Of a DNA stretch of 64,000 nucleotides, positions 29,938-41,658 are shown piece by piece (the first letter of the stretch is position 1; each line of letters opens with the position of its first letter). The stretch covers positions 234,676 through 298,675 of the forward strand of contig JADYUX010000003.1 of NCBI GenBank assembly GCA_021532125.1, in the 5' to 3' direction. The translations under genes were made by a program, and so were the position numbers. Origin of the DNA: Arcanobacterium haemolyticum. Lineage in GTDB: Bacteria > Actinomycetota > Actinomycetes > Actinomycetales > Actinomycetaceae. Under the pieces are notes generated by a model. The model was given only the letters and a program-made list of their open reading frames with translations. It searched no databases and had not been told where the DNA came from.

Positions 29938-31497
29938 ATGAACAACGATTCCCTTCGTCCAGAAGACGTCTCACCCGCAGATTCTGGCGCGCAGCCCACT
30001 CAGAAGCTTCCCCATTCTTTTGCGGAACCCCCATTCGGCGGTGCGAACCCAGGCTCCCAGCCCGAGACTGGTGCGGCGCAGCCAACCGATCGCATCCCTA
30101 CGCAGGACACAGCCCCCTTACCAAGCGGTAACCAGCCGAACGTCTATCGTTTCGCGGGAGCACCTTTCCCTCAGACTGAACGTTTTCCTTCGCGCATGCC
30201 GACTGACCGCACGGCCTTCGCTGGAACCGGCGCACCATCAGCGCCTTTCTCTCACCCCTCCGAACCTCCTTTCGTTTCTCAGCAAGGCTCTCCGTTTGCG
30301 GGCAACGGCGGATCTTTCGGAGGGCAGCCACCTTTTGGCACTCCTTTCGCCGGCACCATGCCGTCACCGTCAAGGCCCCCGAAGCGTCGTAAGCATTCGT
30401 GGTCGAGCTCGCTCCTTGCCTTGACCGCAGGTTTCTCACTTCTTGTTGGAGGAGTTGTCGGCTTTGGGATTCGCGACATGGCAGCTCCACATTCGACTGC
30501 AGCTCCTTCGTCAGATTCACAGCAATCCCAACCGGTCATGCCTCAGTTCCCTGGGCAAGATGGTCAGAGTTCGGGCCAGCAGTCTGCCGTCGATTCAGGA
30601 ACAATCGTCGAATCCGCCCCTGGCGTTGTCCTCGTCAATACAACGCTCATGAATGGCGCTGGGGCAGGCACCGGAGTCATCATCGATAAGTCCGGCCTCG
30701 TCCTGACGAATTATCACGTGGTGTCGTCGTCCGAAACTGTCACCCTCACGGTCGCCGACAGCGGTAAGGAATACGAGGCGAAGGTTCTCGGCCACGACGC
30801 TACGCGTGACATCGCACTTCTCCAAATTCAGAATGGATCAAACTTTGAAACGGTGGAGACAGATTCCGGCACCGTCAAGGCGGGATCGAGTGTTTACGCG
30901 GTAGGTAACGGCTCAGGCCAGGGATATCTCACGAAGGTTGAGGGCACCGTCACTGGGCTCAACCAGACAATTACGGCTCAGGATTCAGCCTCCGCTTCGG
31001 GTGGTGAGACGCTCACAGGTTTGATTGAAACGAGCGCCGACGTGGTTTCTGGATACTCCGGTGGCCCTCTCATGAACTCGGACGGCAAAGTCATCGGTAT
31101 CACGACGGCAGCTTCAACAGGCACAACAACCGACGATGTGAATGGCTACGCCATCCCGATCAAGACGGCGCTGGAGATCGCAAACAAGATCAAGAACGGC
31201 GAATCGACGGATACAATCACAATCGGCCGCAACCCGGCGCTCGGTGTCATGATTTCGAACGCACAGGGCGGCGTAGGAATCGTCCAGGTGATTGAGGGGT
31301 CCGGAGCTCAGGCCGCTGGATTGGCCGAAGGCGATGTTATTACTGCGGTTGATGGTACGACGGTATCGGATGCCAGCGAGCTCTCCGATCTCGTCCTCAC
31401 CCACTCGATTGGGGACAAGCTGACGCTCACAATTACCGATAAGAGCGGAACGACGAAGGACGTTGAGGTTACGTTGGGTGAGTCGAGCGTGAACTGA
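29938..31497 (+). CDS. HtrA-like membrane-anchored serine protease with PDZ domain
   Basis: The 519-residue protein has a long Pro/Phe/Gly-rich cytoplasmic N-terminus (1-150), one membrane segment (about 155-178), a Ser/Gln linker and a trypsin-like domain with catalytic triad His260 (LTNYHVV), Asp291 (ATRDIALL) and Ser374 (SGYSGGPL). A C-terminal PDZ domain (about 420-515) contains AAGLAEGDVITAVDG. It probably degrades or processes misfolded secreted proteins. GGAG precedes the ATG by six bases. Confidence 0.94.
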   Translation: MNNDSLRPEDVSPADSGAQPTQKLPHSFAEPPFGGANPGSQPETGAAQPTDRIPTQDTAPLPSGNQPNVYRFAGAPFPQTERFPSRMPTDRTAFAGTGAPSAPFSHPSEPPFVSQQGSPFAGNGGSFGGQPPFGTPFAGTMPSPSRPPKRRKHSWSSSLLALTAGFSLLVGGVVGFGIRDMAAPHSTAAPSSDSQQSQPVMPQFPGQDGQSSGQQSAVDSGTIVESAPGVVLVNTTLMNGAGAGTGVIIDKSGLVLTNYHVVSSSETVTLTVADSGKEYEAKVLGHDATRDIALLQIQNGSNFETVETDSGTVKAGSSVYAVGNGSGQGYLTKVEGTVTGLNQTITAQDSASASGGETLTGLIETSADVVSGYSGGPLMNSDGKVIGITTAASTGTTTDDVNGYAIPIKTALEIANKIKNGESTDTITIGRNPALGVMISNAQGGVGIVQVIEGSGAQAAGLAEGDVITAVDGTTVSDASELSDLVLTHSIGDKLTLTITDKSGTTKDVEVTLGESSVN

Positions 31498-31508
31498 CTG
31501 CTCACTGG

Positions 31509-31547
31509 AGGTGGGCGAGGCACGATGCCTCGCCCACCTTTCTTTCT
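31509..31547 (+). terminator. intrinsic terminator between htrA-like gene and surface protein
   Basis: A perfect 14-bp stem (AGGTGGGCGAGGCA / TGCCTCGCCCACCT) with loop CGA is followed by TTCTTTCT on the plus strand. It may also stop the converging gene. Confidence 0.85.
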
Positions 31548-31556
31548 ATCTAGGCG

Positions 31557-33425
<1,869 letters not shown>

Positions 33426-33580
33426 CTAGGTGCGAGCTGCGCTCGTCGTTGATGTGCATCTCAATAGTAGAAAATTCAACGTCACCAATAAAAGGGAATT
33501 AAGCAGAAATTTTTACTTAAATATGCATGTTTTCATAACAAAATCGGGAAATTTACGAGGGGCGAGCACGATGTCCGCCC

Positions 33581-34345
33581 CTATTCGCTCACCCGGTCAC
33601 GCCCATCAAGCACCTGCAACGCCAAGACCACCATGCGACGAGCCGCGGGACGAACCTCGTTCGGCAGCCCTGGATACAGAAAACCCACGATGTCGTCGAC
33701 TCCGACAATCCCGCTCTCGCGAGCGCGCCGCACCTCGTCGATCCGTTCAATGCGGTGGGCACGATAGGCGCGGATACGTTCGCGAGGATCGTCGATGACG
33801 TTGCCGTGCCCAGGGAGGATACGGCCCATCGTTCCCGCAACAACCAGATCGTCGACCCGGGAAAGAGAGTCGAGGTAGGCCGCTAGATCATCCACTGCGC
33901 TCGTACCTTCCCCGAGCATGAGGTCGCCACACAGGAGGGATTCGCCCACAAGAAATCCGACGGAATCATCTGTATGACCAGGTAGTGCGAGTACGCCGAT
34001 GTTGCGTGGCCATTCCTTGTTTTCTGCCGCGGTGCACACGTTCTCCGCCTCAACGACGCGCGCACCCGTCTGCACCGCGAGGGCATGCACCCCGCCGGCA
34101 TGGTCGTCGTGGCTGTGAGTTGTGAGGATGAGGGTGATCGGTCCAGCGTTGTCGACGATCCGTGCGCGGTGCTCCGGGATGTCCGGGCCTGGATCGACGA
34201 CGATCGCTGTGCCGTCGGATTGCTTGACGATATAGGTATTTGTTCCCTCAAGCGTCATCGGCGACGGGTTGGGAGCGATGAGGCGAGTTATTCCTCGCCC
34301 AAGGTCAGTTTTCCTCAGCATGCCGGTAGTGCGTGTGGCGTTCAT
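33581..34345 (-). CDS. MBL-fold metallohydrolase
   Basis: About 254 residues with the metallo-beta-lactamase signature THSHDDHAGG, a third His in LPGHTDDS, and Asp in LLCGDLMLGEG. It resembles LACTB2-type hydrolases; the substrate is unknown. The ATG at 34345 has GAGGA eight bases upstream; the ATG at 34360 overlaps the NUDIX stop as ATGA and is an alternative. Co-transcribed with the NUDIX gene. Confidence 0.88.
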   Translation of the reverse strand: MNATRTTGMLRKTDLGRGITRLIAPNPSPMTLEGTNTYIVKQSDGTAIVVDPGPDIPEHRARIVDNAGPITLILTTHSHDDHAGGVHALAVQTGARVVEAENVCTAAENKEWPRNIGVLALPGHTDDSVGFLVGESLLCGDLMLGEGTSAVDDLAAYLDSLSRVDDLVVAGTMGRILPGHGNVIDDPRERIRAYRAHRIERIDEVRRARESGIVGVDDIVGFLYPGLPNEVRPAARRMVVLALQVLDGRDRVSE

Positions 34346-34356
34346 GTCCTCATTCC

Positions 34357-35151
34357 TCATCGCAAAACATAGCCGGTCGGCGACGTTGAGCTCGGGTGAG
34401 GTGAGTACTTGAATCGCCGAGAGCAGTCTGTCAGAGCTTCTTCGAGGCTCGACATCCCCGCGAGTTCTTGAAGATTGAATCGTGTGGGGGCGACGAGTTT
34501 GATCTCCCCGCGCGCCGCTCGCTCAAGGTACTCCTGAGGTGGGGCCCACCGATCCACGGTGGCTTCCGTCGTGACAATGGCAGGTTCTTGCCCAGACGGC
34601 ACGAGGGCCGTGAAGAAGGCAACACGGTAACGGCGCGGCAGAAAATCCGGAGTCGTCCAGGTTCCTCGATAGGCCACGTTATCGAGGGTGACGTTAAGAG
34701 CATGCGCGGCGACGAAGTCCGCAAACGTTGCGTTGTGCATTTCTATTGCCTCACGTGCTTCACGGAAGGTGGAACTCGTGAGAGGCTGCGCAGAATCGGC
34801 CAGGAGCACACCTGTCTCCTCGAAAACTTCACGCACGGCTGCAACAAGGAGGCGCTGCGCGGAATTCGCCGGCTCCCCCATAACTTCTGCCCAGGAATCG
34901 AGGGAACGAGACAGATTTACCGGGACGTCAGCATCGTCGGGGCGAATGGAACCCCCTGGGAATGCGACGACACCTGGCGTATGAGTCATCGTCGGAGCCC
35001 GCCGAACCATATAGACCTCGATCGGATGCTCACGAGATTCACGCACCAGCATCACGGTAGATGCAGGGCGTTCAGGCGCCGGCGGATAGGGAGCTGCCAG
35101 CCACTGCGCAGCTTGATCGACCTGGTGGCGAGGCAAGACGAACTCATGCAT
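34357..35151 (-). CDS. NUDIX hydrolase
   Basis: About 264 residues. The NUDIX box is stretched: VAFPGGSIRPDD is followed about 30 residues later by REVFEETGVLL, as in NUDT19/CoA-pyrophosphatase-like members. The substrate is not predictable. The ATG at 35151 has no Shine-Dalgarno; TTATAC lies seven bases upstream. The frame extends 17 codons further without support. Stop overlaps the MBL gene frame. Confidence 0.87.
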   Translation of the reverse strand: MHEFVLPRHQVDQAAQWLAAPYPPAPERPASTVMLVRESREHPIEVYMVRRAPTMTHTPGVVAFPGGSIRPDDADVPVNLSRSLDSWAEVMGEPANSAQRLLVAAVREVFEETGVLLADSAQPLTSSTFREAREAIEMHNATFADFVAAHALNVTLDNVAYRGTWTTPDFLPRRYRVAFFTALVPSGQEPAIVTTEATVDRWAPPQEYLERAARGEIKLVAPTRFNLQELAGMSSLEEALTDCSRRFKYSPHPSSTSPTGYVLR

Positions 35152-35281
35152 GGATCTGGTATAACACACCCCGGCAGGCCCCGTCTGGGAGCTGGACAAC
35201 ACAAGGGCGGTCCACGAGTAAACGTGAGAGCGGGGCTCGTCGTCGCCAACAAGCCCCGCTCAGAAAATTCACGCCCATAGC

Positions 35282-35875
35282 TCAGGCGATCGGTGCGTCA
35301 CCCACATCAATACGATGGAAACCGAGATGCGAACGAGAAGCCGTCGGCCCGCGCTGACCCTGATAACGCGACCCTGTAGCTCCCTGACCATATGGTTTAC
35401 GCGCCGGTGACGACAACTGGAAGAAACAGAGCTGGCCAACCTTCATACCTGGGTAGAGCTTAATCGGCAGTGTTGCCGTATTAGACAGCTCAAGCGTCAC
35501 ATGCCCCGAGAACCCAGGATCGATGAACCCTGCCGTGGAGTGCGTCAGAAGGCCGAGCCGGCCAAGGCTTGATTTCCCTTCGAGACGAGCAGCGATATCG
35601 TCGCACAGCGAGACAGTCTCAAACGTCGAGCCAAGGACAAATTCGCCGGGATGCAGAACAAACTCACCGTCGGAACCGACATCAATAAGGCGCGTGAGCT
35701 CAGGCTGATCGGCGGCAGGGTCGATCACCGGATACTTATGGTTGTCGAACAGGCGGAAGAACCGATCCAGATGGATATCCACCGACGACGGCTGGATCAT
35801 CTCCGGGTCCCACGGGTCGAGGGTGATACGCCCGGATTCGACGTTGGTCAGAATGTCACGATCTGAAAGAAGCAC
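35282..35875 (-). CDS. dcd: dCTP deaminase
   Basis: Dcd deaminates dCTP, and in actinobacteria often also hydrolyses dUTP. Family motifs are [34 protein letters not shown] and [11 protein letters not shown], with the catalytic Glu in the FIDPGF...LELSN region. The GTG at 35875 (VLLSDRDIL) gives the normal N-terminus and 197 residues, and CAGAAT lies six bases upstream. An earlier GTG (35926) overlaps the menC stop and would add 17 residues. Confidence 0.92.
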   Translation of the reverse strand: MLLSDRDILTNVESGRITLDPWDPEMIQPSSVDIHLDRFFRLFDNHKYPVIDPAADQPELTRLIDVGSDGEFVLHPGEFVLGSTFETVSLCDDIAARLEGKSSLGRLGLLTHSTAGFIDPGFSGHVTLELSNTATLPIKLYPGMKVGQLCFFQLSSPARKPYGQGATGSRYQGQRGPTASRSHLGFHRIDVGDAPIA

Positions 35876-35922
35876 ATGGCAATTCTGGCAGGTTTTTGTG
35901 GGCTTTGCAGGTGGCCCACCGC

Positions 35923-36990
35923 TCACAGTGCAATATCGAGGTCACGCGCACGCCGCAACGCCACGTCGAAACAGGCCTCTACTCGTCTCCCCCACCATTC
36001 TCGTCGGTCCCGGGGAGCTTCAAGTCGGGTGAGTGCCGCAGGGTCCGGTACCACCCATCCCGGTGTGGTAGTGAAGTTATAGGTATGGCCGGGTGTAGAT
36101 CCATCGGCAGACCAAGGCGGCGTGACATCGTCGCTGAAAAGCGCGCCTGTGCCTAAGCCGCACGCGTACGGGAGATCAGGTAGAGCGGCTGCAACGCGAG
36201 CGCCAAAGGCGATACCGACCGCCGAGTCGAGAGCCGATGACACCACAGCGGGCAGGCCGGTTTGCTCAACTATCTGCAGGATGCGCCGTGCACCGCCAAG
36301 AGGCTGAGCCTTGACGATGATGAGATCGGCGGCCCCCAGAGCCGCCACGCGCAGCGGATCGCTCGCCTTACGAATCGACTCGTCGGCCGCGATCGCGATA
36401 TCAATGCCACGGCGGGCGAGCTCGTCGCGGAGCCGCGCAAGGTCCTCGACATCCATGACGGGTTGTTCAGCGTACTCAAGTTCAAAGCGTTCAAGAGAAC
36501 TGAGGTTCGAGAGGGCTTCGTCAAGGTCCCACGTTCCATTGACGTCTACGCGAATTTTGACGCCGTCCCCCACAAGCGCACGGAGAGCATCCAGACGCGC
36601 CACATCGTCGTCGAACGTCGAATGCGCGCCGCCAACTTTAACCTTCACCGTGTGGAGAGTGTCGAGGTTCCCGTAGCGAGACATCACGTCCGGGACGCGG
36701 CCGGCCGGGACATCCGGCAGAGTCGCATTGACGGGGATACACGTGCGGCGAAGGTCGGGCTGAGGCAACCACCCGGCGTCAAGCGTGGAAGCCAACCAGG
36801 TGGCTGCTTCATGCGGGCCGTATTCAAGGAAAGGTGAAAACTCGACCCAGCCGTTCGGCGCTTCAAAGAGTGCGACTTCGCGAGATGTAACACCCCGAAA
36901 TCTCGTATTCATTGGGATACGCAGGACCCGCATTGACGCAAGAAGATGAGGCAGGCTCGGGAGAGAGGCATCTGGGGACGTCATGGCCAT
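35923..36990 (-). CDS. menC: o-succinylbenzoate synthase
   Basis: The 355-residue enolase-superfamily enzyme makes o-succinylbenzoate for menaquinone. Catalytic Lys is in TVKVKVGG, metal ligands in [16 protein letters not shown] and AADESI, and the second Lys in [14 protein letters not shown] lies six bases before the ATG. It is divergent from menD with only 66 bp between starts, so the two promoters overlap or abut. Confidence 0.93.
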   Translation of the reverse strand: MAMTSPDASLPSLPHLLASMRVLRIPMNTRFRGVTSREVALFEAPNGWVEFSPFLEYGPHEAATWLASTLDAGWLPQPDLRRTCIPVNATLPDVPAGRVPDVMSRYGNLDTLHTVKVKVGGAHSTFDDDVARLDALRALVGDGVKIRVDVNGTWDLDEALSNLSSLERFELEYAEQPVMDVEDLARLRDELARRGIDIAIAADESIRKASDPLRVAALGAADLIIVKAQPLGGARRILQIVEQTGLPAVVSSALDSAVGIAFGARVAAALPDLPYACGLGTGALFSDDVTPPWSADGSTPGHTYNFTTTPGWVVPDPAALTRLEAPRDRREWWGRRVEACFDVALRRARDLDIAL

Positions 36991-37056
36991 AGGTTACTCC
37001 GGCAGCGTTTCGTAACTCACGCGAGTCAAGCGCACCCGCAGCCTAAAATGTTCTTT

Positions 37057-38736
37057 ATGCCGTCCTCGTCGCCACGTACCAATCTCACAGCGCCAGCTCT
37101 TTCGTCTGAATACGCAACGGCTTTGCTTGTGGCGCTTGCCGAACGCGGTGTGCGCGATATTGTCGTGAGTCCAGGTTCGCGCTCGCAAGCGCTCGCTTTA
37201 GCGGCGGCCGAGCTCGAACGCGAGGGCCTCGTGAGGCTCCATGTGCGGATCGACGAGCGCGACGGCGCTTTTCTTGCTTTGGGTTTGGCGTTGGGAAGTT
37301 CGACGATCGCCGAGGAACGCGTGCCGGCTGCCGTTGTCACGACATCCGGTAGTGCTGTCGCCAATCTGATGCCTGCCGTGGTTGAGGCTGCCCGCACTGG
37401 GATTCCCATGTTGCTTGTGACGGCGGATCGTCCGGATGCGATGCGCGGCACGGGGGCGAATCAGACGATGGAACAGGCGGGAATTTTCGGGGTCTTCGCC
37501 GCGGATGCGTATGACGTGGCGGTTGAGGATTATGCGGAGCAGCCCGTGGAATCAGCGGCAAGATTTGCTCGCCTCCTCGTGCCGGTCGGATGCCACGAAA
37601 CGCACCGGCTTTTTGGGCCGATTCACGCGAATATCCAGTTTGTCGAGCCGCTTTCCGGGCCACACACGCCGATTACTGAGCTTCGCGAGCGCATCAGAGG
37701 CATAGGGCCGGTTGAGGTGGGCCGCGCTACCGAGGCGCCGGGCAGTGTACGGACGATCGAGCGTTCGGCGGCTGCATCTGTGGTGCTGGCGGGTTTCGGC
37801 GCTGATCGCCGCGTGGTTGAGGCGGCCGCCGCCGCGGGAGTTCCTGTGATCGCTGAGATCACGTCGGGTTCGCGGGCTTATCACAGCGTCGCAGATTATC
37901 GGCGCTGGCTGAGTGAGGGCGCCGATGGTCGGCGCGTGTGCGTCGTGACTGGCTTGCCGAATCTCTCGCGCGAGGCCTGGCGCTTTGCCTCGCGCGACGA
38001 TGTTGAGCTCGTGGCTGTCGCTCCTCGCGGACACGAATACTTTTCACCACAGCATCGGGCACTGCGAGTAGACCGTGTAGATTTCACGACGAACGACGAG
38101 GTGAAGGTTTCGTCGTCGCTCACTAGCCGCCAGGACGTGCCTGGGGATGGGGACGTCACGCGGGAGAGCATCGTCGGTCTCGTGTGGCGATGTTCGCGCG
38201 AGCACGACGCCGTGTACCTTGCGGCGTCGAATATGGTGCGCGTTGCCGACATGCGGGTTGGGGCGAGCGATATTCCGGTGTTTTCCCATCGTGGGCTCGC
38301 CGGGATCGATGGCACGATCTCCGCAGCGTCAGGTGTGGCCATGTCGTGGCGCTCAAACTGCGTGAGTAATTCAGATGAGTCGGGACGTCTGGACGTGGTA
38401 GGTGCCGGGCCCATCGTACGGCTCATCATTGGTGACCTCGCTTTTGCCCACGACATCGGAGGCCTCCTCAGACCATCGCCAGAAAGCCAACCGCAACTTC
38501 AGATCGTCGTCGTCAACGATCACGGTGGAAGTATCTTCGCGGGCCTGGAAGTCGCTAACGCCGATCCGGAATTGTACGAACGAGTTGTGCGAACTGCGCA
38601 ACCTCTCGATGTCCAGGCAGTTGCCGCTGCGTACGGCTGGAATTATCAGTTAGCGACGACGAACGACGAGGTACGTGCCTTCCTCGACTCGCGCACACCG
38701 GGAATCGTCGAGGTACGTATCTCGGACGCCATTTAG
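37057..38736 (+). CDS. menD: 2-succinyl-5-enolpyruvyl-6-hydroxy-3-cyclohexene-1-carboxylate synthase
   Basis: MenD is a thiamine-diphosphate enzyme that condenses isochorismate with 2-oxoglutarate. The N-terminal signature IVVSPGSRSQALALA and HVRIDERDGAFLALG are present, and the ThDP pocket appears near GLAGIDGTISAASG. The frame is open from 36946, inside menC, but the ATG at 37057 is preceded by TAAAAT with a seven-base gap and no Shine-Dalgarno, so a leaderless mRNA of 559 codons is preferred. Its stop overlaps that of menF. Confidence 0.92.
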   Translation: MPSSSPRTNLTAPALSSEYATALLVALAERGVRDIVVSPGSRSQALALAAAELEREGLVRLHVRIDERDGAFLALGLALGSSTIAEERVPAAVVTTSGSAVANLMPAVVEAARTGIPMLLVTADRPDAMRGTGANQTMEQAGIFGVFAADAYDVAVEDYAEQPVESAARFARLLVPVGCHETHRLFGPIHANIQFVEPLSGPHTPITELRERIRGIGPVEVGRATEAPGSVRTIERSAAASVVLAGFGADRRVVEAAAAAGVPVIAEITSGSRAYHSVADYRRWLSEGADGRRVCVVTGLPNLSREAWRFASRDDVELVAVAPRGHEYFSPQHRALRVDRVDFTTNDEVKVSSSLTSRQDVPGDGDVTRESIVGLVWRCSREHDAVYLAASNMVRVADMRVGASDIPVFSHRGLAGIDGTISAASGVAMSWRSNCVSNSDESGRLDVVGAGPIVRLIIGDLAFAHDIGGLLRPSPESQPQLQIVVVNDHGGSIFAGLEVANADPELYERVVRTAQPLDVQAVAAAYGWNYQLATTNDEVRAFLDSRTPGIVEVRISDAI

Positions 38737-40151
38737 GCGAGGGCATCTCGAATAGGAGCGAGCTTGGCGTAGGTTTCGTCGAACTCGCGTTCGGGTTTGC
38801 TCCCAGCGACAATTCCGCCACCGGCCCATGCTTCAAGTCGGGTGCCGACGATTTGAGCTGAACGCAAGCCGATAGCGAGTTCGCCATCGGCGTGTGCGCC
38901 GAGCCAGCCGACAGGGCCGGCATAGCGGCCACGGTCCTCTGATTCGAGGCTGAGAATCGCATCGAGAGCGGCCGCACGCGGCGTACCGGCCACGGCAGCG
39001 GTGGGATGGAGATCATCGACGAGCGCGAGAAGGCTCGCCCCTTCGAGCTGGGCGTAGACATCTGTAGCCAAATGCCACACGTTCGGCAGATCTAATACAT
39101 GAGGGCCATCCGTATGGACGCTCGCCGCGAAGGATGCAAGCGAATCGACGACCGAATTTACTGCAAAGGTGTGCTCGGCCAGCTCTTTCGCGTCTCCCAA
39201 GAGGAGGCACGTGGCGGGATCGGCGGAGATGTCCGGCTTGGGTTGGGTGCCGGCAAGCACGCGAGCGTGAAGCCGCCCCGAATGAGACTCGATAAGGGTT
39301 TCCGGGCTCGCACCGAAGAAGCCGTCCACACTGAACACTTGGCACGTGGGGTAGGTTGCGGCGAGGCGGCGAAGAACCTGCGGTAGGGAGAAAGTATGCG
39401 GAAGATTCGCTGTCGCTTTGCGAGCGAGAACTACCTTATCGAGCATGCCCGTGTGGATAAGATCAAGCGCACGTCGTACAGCTTCTTCGTGGTCGGGGCG
39501 CGCATTTTCCGCGTTTGCCAGAGTGACGGAGGCTGTTGCGGCCGTGTCACGCGTGTGCGCAGCAGAAGCTATCGCAGCAGACGGCGTCGCCTTCGCCTCT
39601 TTCGATATGGCCTTCACTCCCTCCCCTGTGGAGGCAATGAGTTCGCGAACGGCAACGGCAATATCTTCTGGTGACGGTTCCGGGTCACCGGCATGCCACA
39701 CCTGGGTTGCCCAGAGCAGACCCTCCGTCATCCCGATCATCAGCTCGGGGACCACAATCACCGAACTCGCTGGCGACCCACCAGCGAAAGCAAACGCGGA
39801 AAATGCGCGCAGGCCCAACGGTAGGGCATGGTGCGGAACCTCGTCGTCGAGAATCTCGCAAGCGGAAGAAGTATCGTGCTCCAGTGTCTCGTCGCGCGTA
39901 TCGGCGGCACCGTCGTCGCAAACACGAGAGGAACGCAGTAGCTCATCCCACGCCTGGCTCGCCTCGATGAAGCGCTGCGGCCCATGGAATTGGAGTGAGA
40001 GGATACGCCCACGCCCCACCATCCACGAATTTCCACGCCACCACAGGAGTGGGTCGGACGGGTCGAGCAGAGCGAAAGGATCGGGCTGGTCTGACACGCT
40101 TCCGGGCAGCTCGTGGCTGAGCGCAACAGTTCGAGTAATCAGTTCAAGCAC
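38733..40151 (-). CDS. menF: isochorismate synthase
   Basis: A chorismate-binding-fold enzyme that converts chorismate to isochorismate, feeding MenD next door. Typical segments are VLARKATANL, QVFSVDGFFGASPETLI, LAGTQPKPDIS and the C-terminal AGGGIVAGSKPEREFDE. The open frame continues upstream into the antisense of tRNA-Gly, which cannot be coding. The GTG at 40151 has TATGCT six bases upstream and gives 472 residues; the exact start is uncertain. The TAA overlaps the menD stop. Confidence 0.88.
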   Translation of the reverse strand: MLELITRTVALSHELPGSVSDQPDPFALLDPSDPLLWWRGNSWMVGRGRILSLQFHGPQRFIEASQAWDELLRSSRVCDDGAADTRDETLEHDTSSACEILDDEVPHHALPLGLRAFSAFAFAGGSPASSVIVVPELMIGMTEGLLWATQVWHAGDPEPSPEDIAVAVRELIASTGEGVKAISKEAKATPSAAIASAAHTRDTAATASVTLANAENARPDHEEAVRRALDLIHTGMLDKVVLARKATANLPHTFSLPQVLRRLAATYPTCQVFSVDGFFGASPETLIESHSGRLHARVLAGTQPKPDISADPATCLLLGDAKELAEHTFAVNSVVDSLASFAASVHTDGPHVLDLPNVWHLATDVYAQLEGASLLALVDDLHPTAAVAGTPRAAALDAILSLESEDRGRYAGPVGWLGAHADGELAIGLRSAQIVGTRLEAWAGGGIVAGSKPEREFDETYAKLAPIRDALA

Positions 40152-40225
40152 CCCATGAGCATACGAGGTTAGCTGGGCTTGGGGCGAATATCCGGCCGGC
40201 AATCCGGTGACGATGACTGCACATT

Positions 40226-40254
40226 TTGCCCGAACGACGAGCGAGCGGTATCCT
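40226..40254 (+). promoter_or_regulatory. putative promoter of tRNA-Gly
   Basis: TTGCCC (40226-40231) and TATCCT (40249-40254) are spaced by exactly 17 bases, 15 bp before the tRNA. Confidence 0.5.
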
Positions 40255-40268
40255 TGAGAGCACGTCTT

Positions 40269-40339
40269 GCGGGCGTAGTTCATCGGTAGAATGGAAGCTT
40301 CCCAAGCTTCAGAGGCGGGTTCGACTCCCGTCGCCCGCT
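40269..40339 (+). tRNA. tRNA-Gly (anticodon CCC)
   Basis: The acceptor stem is GCGGGCG/CGCCCGC, the anticodon stem GAAGC/GCTTC encloses TTCCCAA, and the T-loop is GGTTCGACTCC. A CCA is encoded at 40340-40342. It is transcribed away from menF and followed by its terminator and the island. Confidence 0.95.
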
Positions 40340-40348
40340 CCAACTGAA

Positions 40349-40408
40349 CGTCACTCTGGATACGAAGATTCCCGGCCCGGTCGGGAAGTGTCTGGAGTGG
40401 CGTTTTTT
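40349..40408 (+). terminator. terminator of tRNA-Gly (island copy 1)
   Basis: The outer stem CGTCACTC/GAGTGGCG encloses an inner stem TTCCCG/CGGGAA, and six T follow at once (40403-40408). Confidence 0.8.
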
Positions 40409-40498
40409 GTTCCGGGGTGAATTTTGAGTCTCCCTCCGGTTACGGGAAGTGAATAGTTAGCTCCTCAAGGCGCTCGATGCTGTTTGAAGCAATTGCGT

Positions 40499-41521
40499 CT
40501 ATTGCACTTGTTGTTTGATGAAGATCATCATTCTGTCAAATGCGTCTTTTGCAACGTTATCAACGCGTTCCGAGGCCACGAATCCGTGTGGCATTTCCAA
40601 GCCACGTTCAGCAAGAGGGTCAACTAAAGCGTGTTCAACGTTAGCGTTGTTTAAGGCCTGGTCCATCGCTCGCATGTCCGCGTGATATTCGCTCCCCAAT
40701 AGGAATGCGGGTGGATAGTGAGAATCGACCCATGGGATGTTGTTGTACTTTCGAACCTCTTCGCGGTTCAGAAAAATTGATCCTTTCACATAGTTCCCCA
40801 CAAGGATCTTAGTACCTAGAGAGAACTTATCGTAGTCGAGTGGTGCGTCGTCAAGAACAACCGCTTTAACCTGCTCGGGCGTTAGCGTAGGAGCAATATT
40901 CAAGGTTTCAGCGTACTCAGGGTTGGTGATGATACTCCCCAGCTGACTCGCCATAATTCCACCCGCGGATGAGCCCATGATCACCACTCGGCCCATATCC
41001 AAGCGGTATTCGTCCGCGTGGTCGATCAAAAACTGGAAGGCTTCATTGGCTTGCGCCAGTGGTGCCGGAAAGTGATACTCGGGTACCAGCACGTAATCAA
41101 TGTTGACGAGATTGAACCCCTCAGCACACATGTCATCCAGTAGTGCGGTTGCATCGCTGCCTGCGAGTGGATCTCCTACGTTCTTGCTGCCGCCAAAGAA
41201 TCCACCGCCATGGAAGTAGATAAGAGTGGGGCGCGCCTTATCCCTATTTTCGTCAGGGTATGTAATGTCCAGAAAACTGTTTGGATAATTATCAGAATAT
41301 TTTATTTCAGTGACTGTGTACTGGCCATTGTCCTTGACCGCTTCTAACGGTTCACCGAGGGGGTCGTAGGAGTTGATGGTATTGACTGTACCGGCAGAGA
41401 ATTTTTGGATCGCTCCAACGATGATCTGCGTATGCGTAAGCGCAACGAGACCAGCCGTTGCGGAAATAGCTAATAAAACTAAGGAAACGATCAAAAACGT
41501 GCGCATTTTTCTCCGTGCCAC
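40499..41521 (-). CDS. membrane-anchored alpha/beta-hydrolase esterase (HSL/BD-FAE-like)
   Basis: The 340-residue protein has an N-terminal membrane segment (about residues 8-28) and an alpha/beta-hydrolase fold: oxyanion motif FHGGGFFGG, nucleophile Ser in GSSAGG, and a late acid and His (PHGF). It is probably an extracytoplasmic carboxylesterase; the substrate is unknown. The GTG at 41521 is used; the ATG at 41506 with GGAG four bases upstream is a good alternative. It lies within the tRNA-Gly island, downstream of the second esterase. Confidence 0.85.
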   Translation of the reverse strand: MARRKMRTFLIVSLVLLAISATAGLVALTHTQIIVGAIQKFSAGTVNTINSYDPLGEPLEAVKDNGQYTVTEIKYSDNYPNSFLDITYPDENRDKARPTLIYFHGGGFFGGSKNVGDPLAGSDATALLDDMCAEGFNLVNIDYVLVPEYHFPAPLAQANEAFQFLIDHADEYRLDMGRVVIMGSSAGGIMASQLGSIITNPEYAETLNIAPTLTPEQVKAVVLDDAPLDYDKFSLGTKILVGNYVKGSIFLNREEVRKYNNIPWVDSHYPPAFLLGSEYHADMRAMDQALNNANVEHALVDPLAERGLEMPHGFVASERVDNVAKDAFDRMMIFIKQQVQ

Positions 41522-41658
41522 TATCGTCGCATACCTCTCTTCTGTATCGTTCCAGGCAGAATTATCGAAATTTAGTGCGCCGAGTCAACGACGACCATTC
41601 GAGGTTCGTTTCTATTGCAAAGACATCCACGTGACAAACGCAGATTTTCTCCACATGT

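Noticed and set aside
40152..40343. N-terminal extension of menF
   Set aside because: The extra residues are the reverse translation of tRNA-Gly and its promoter.
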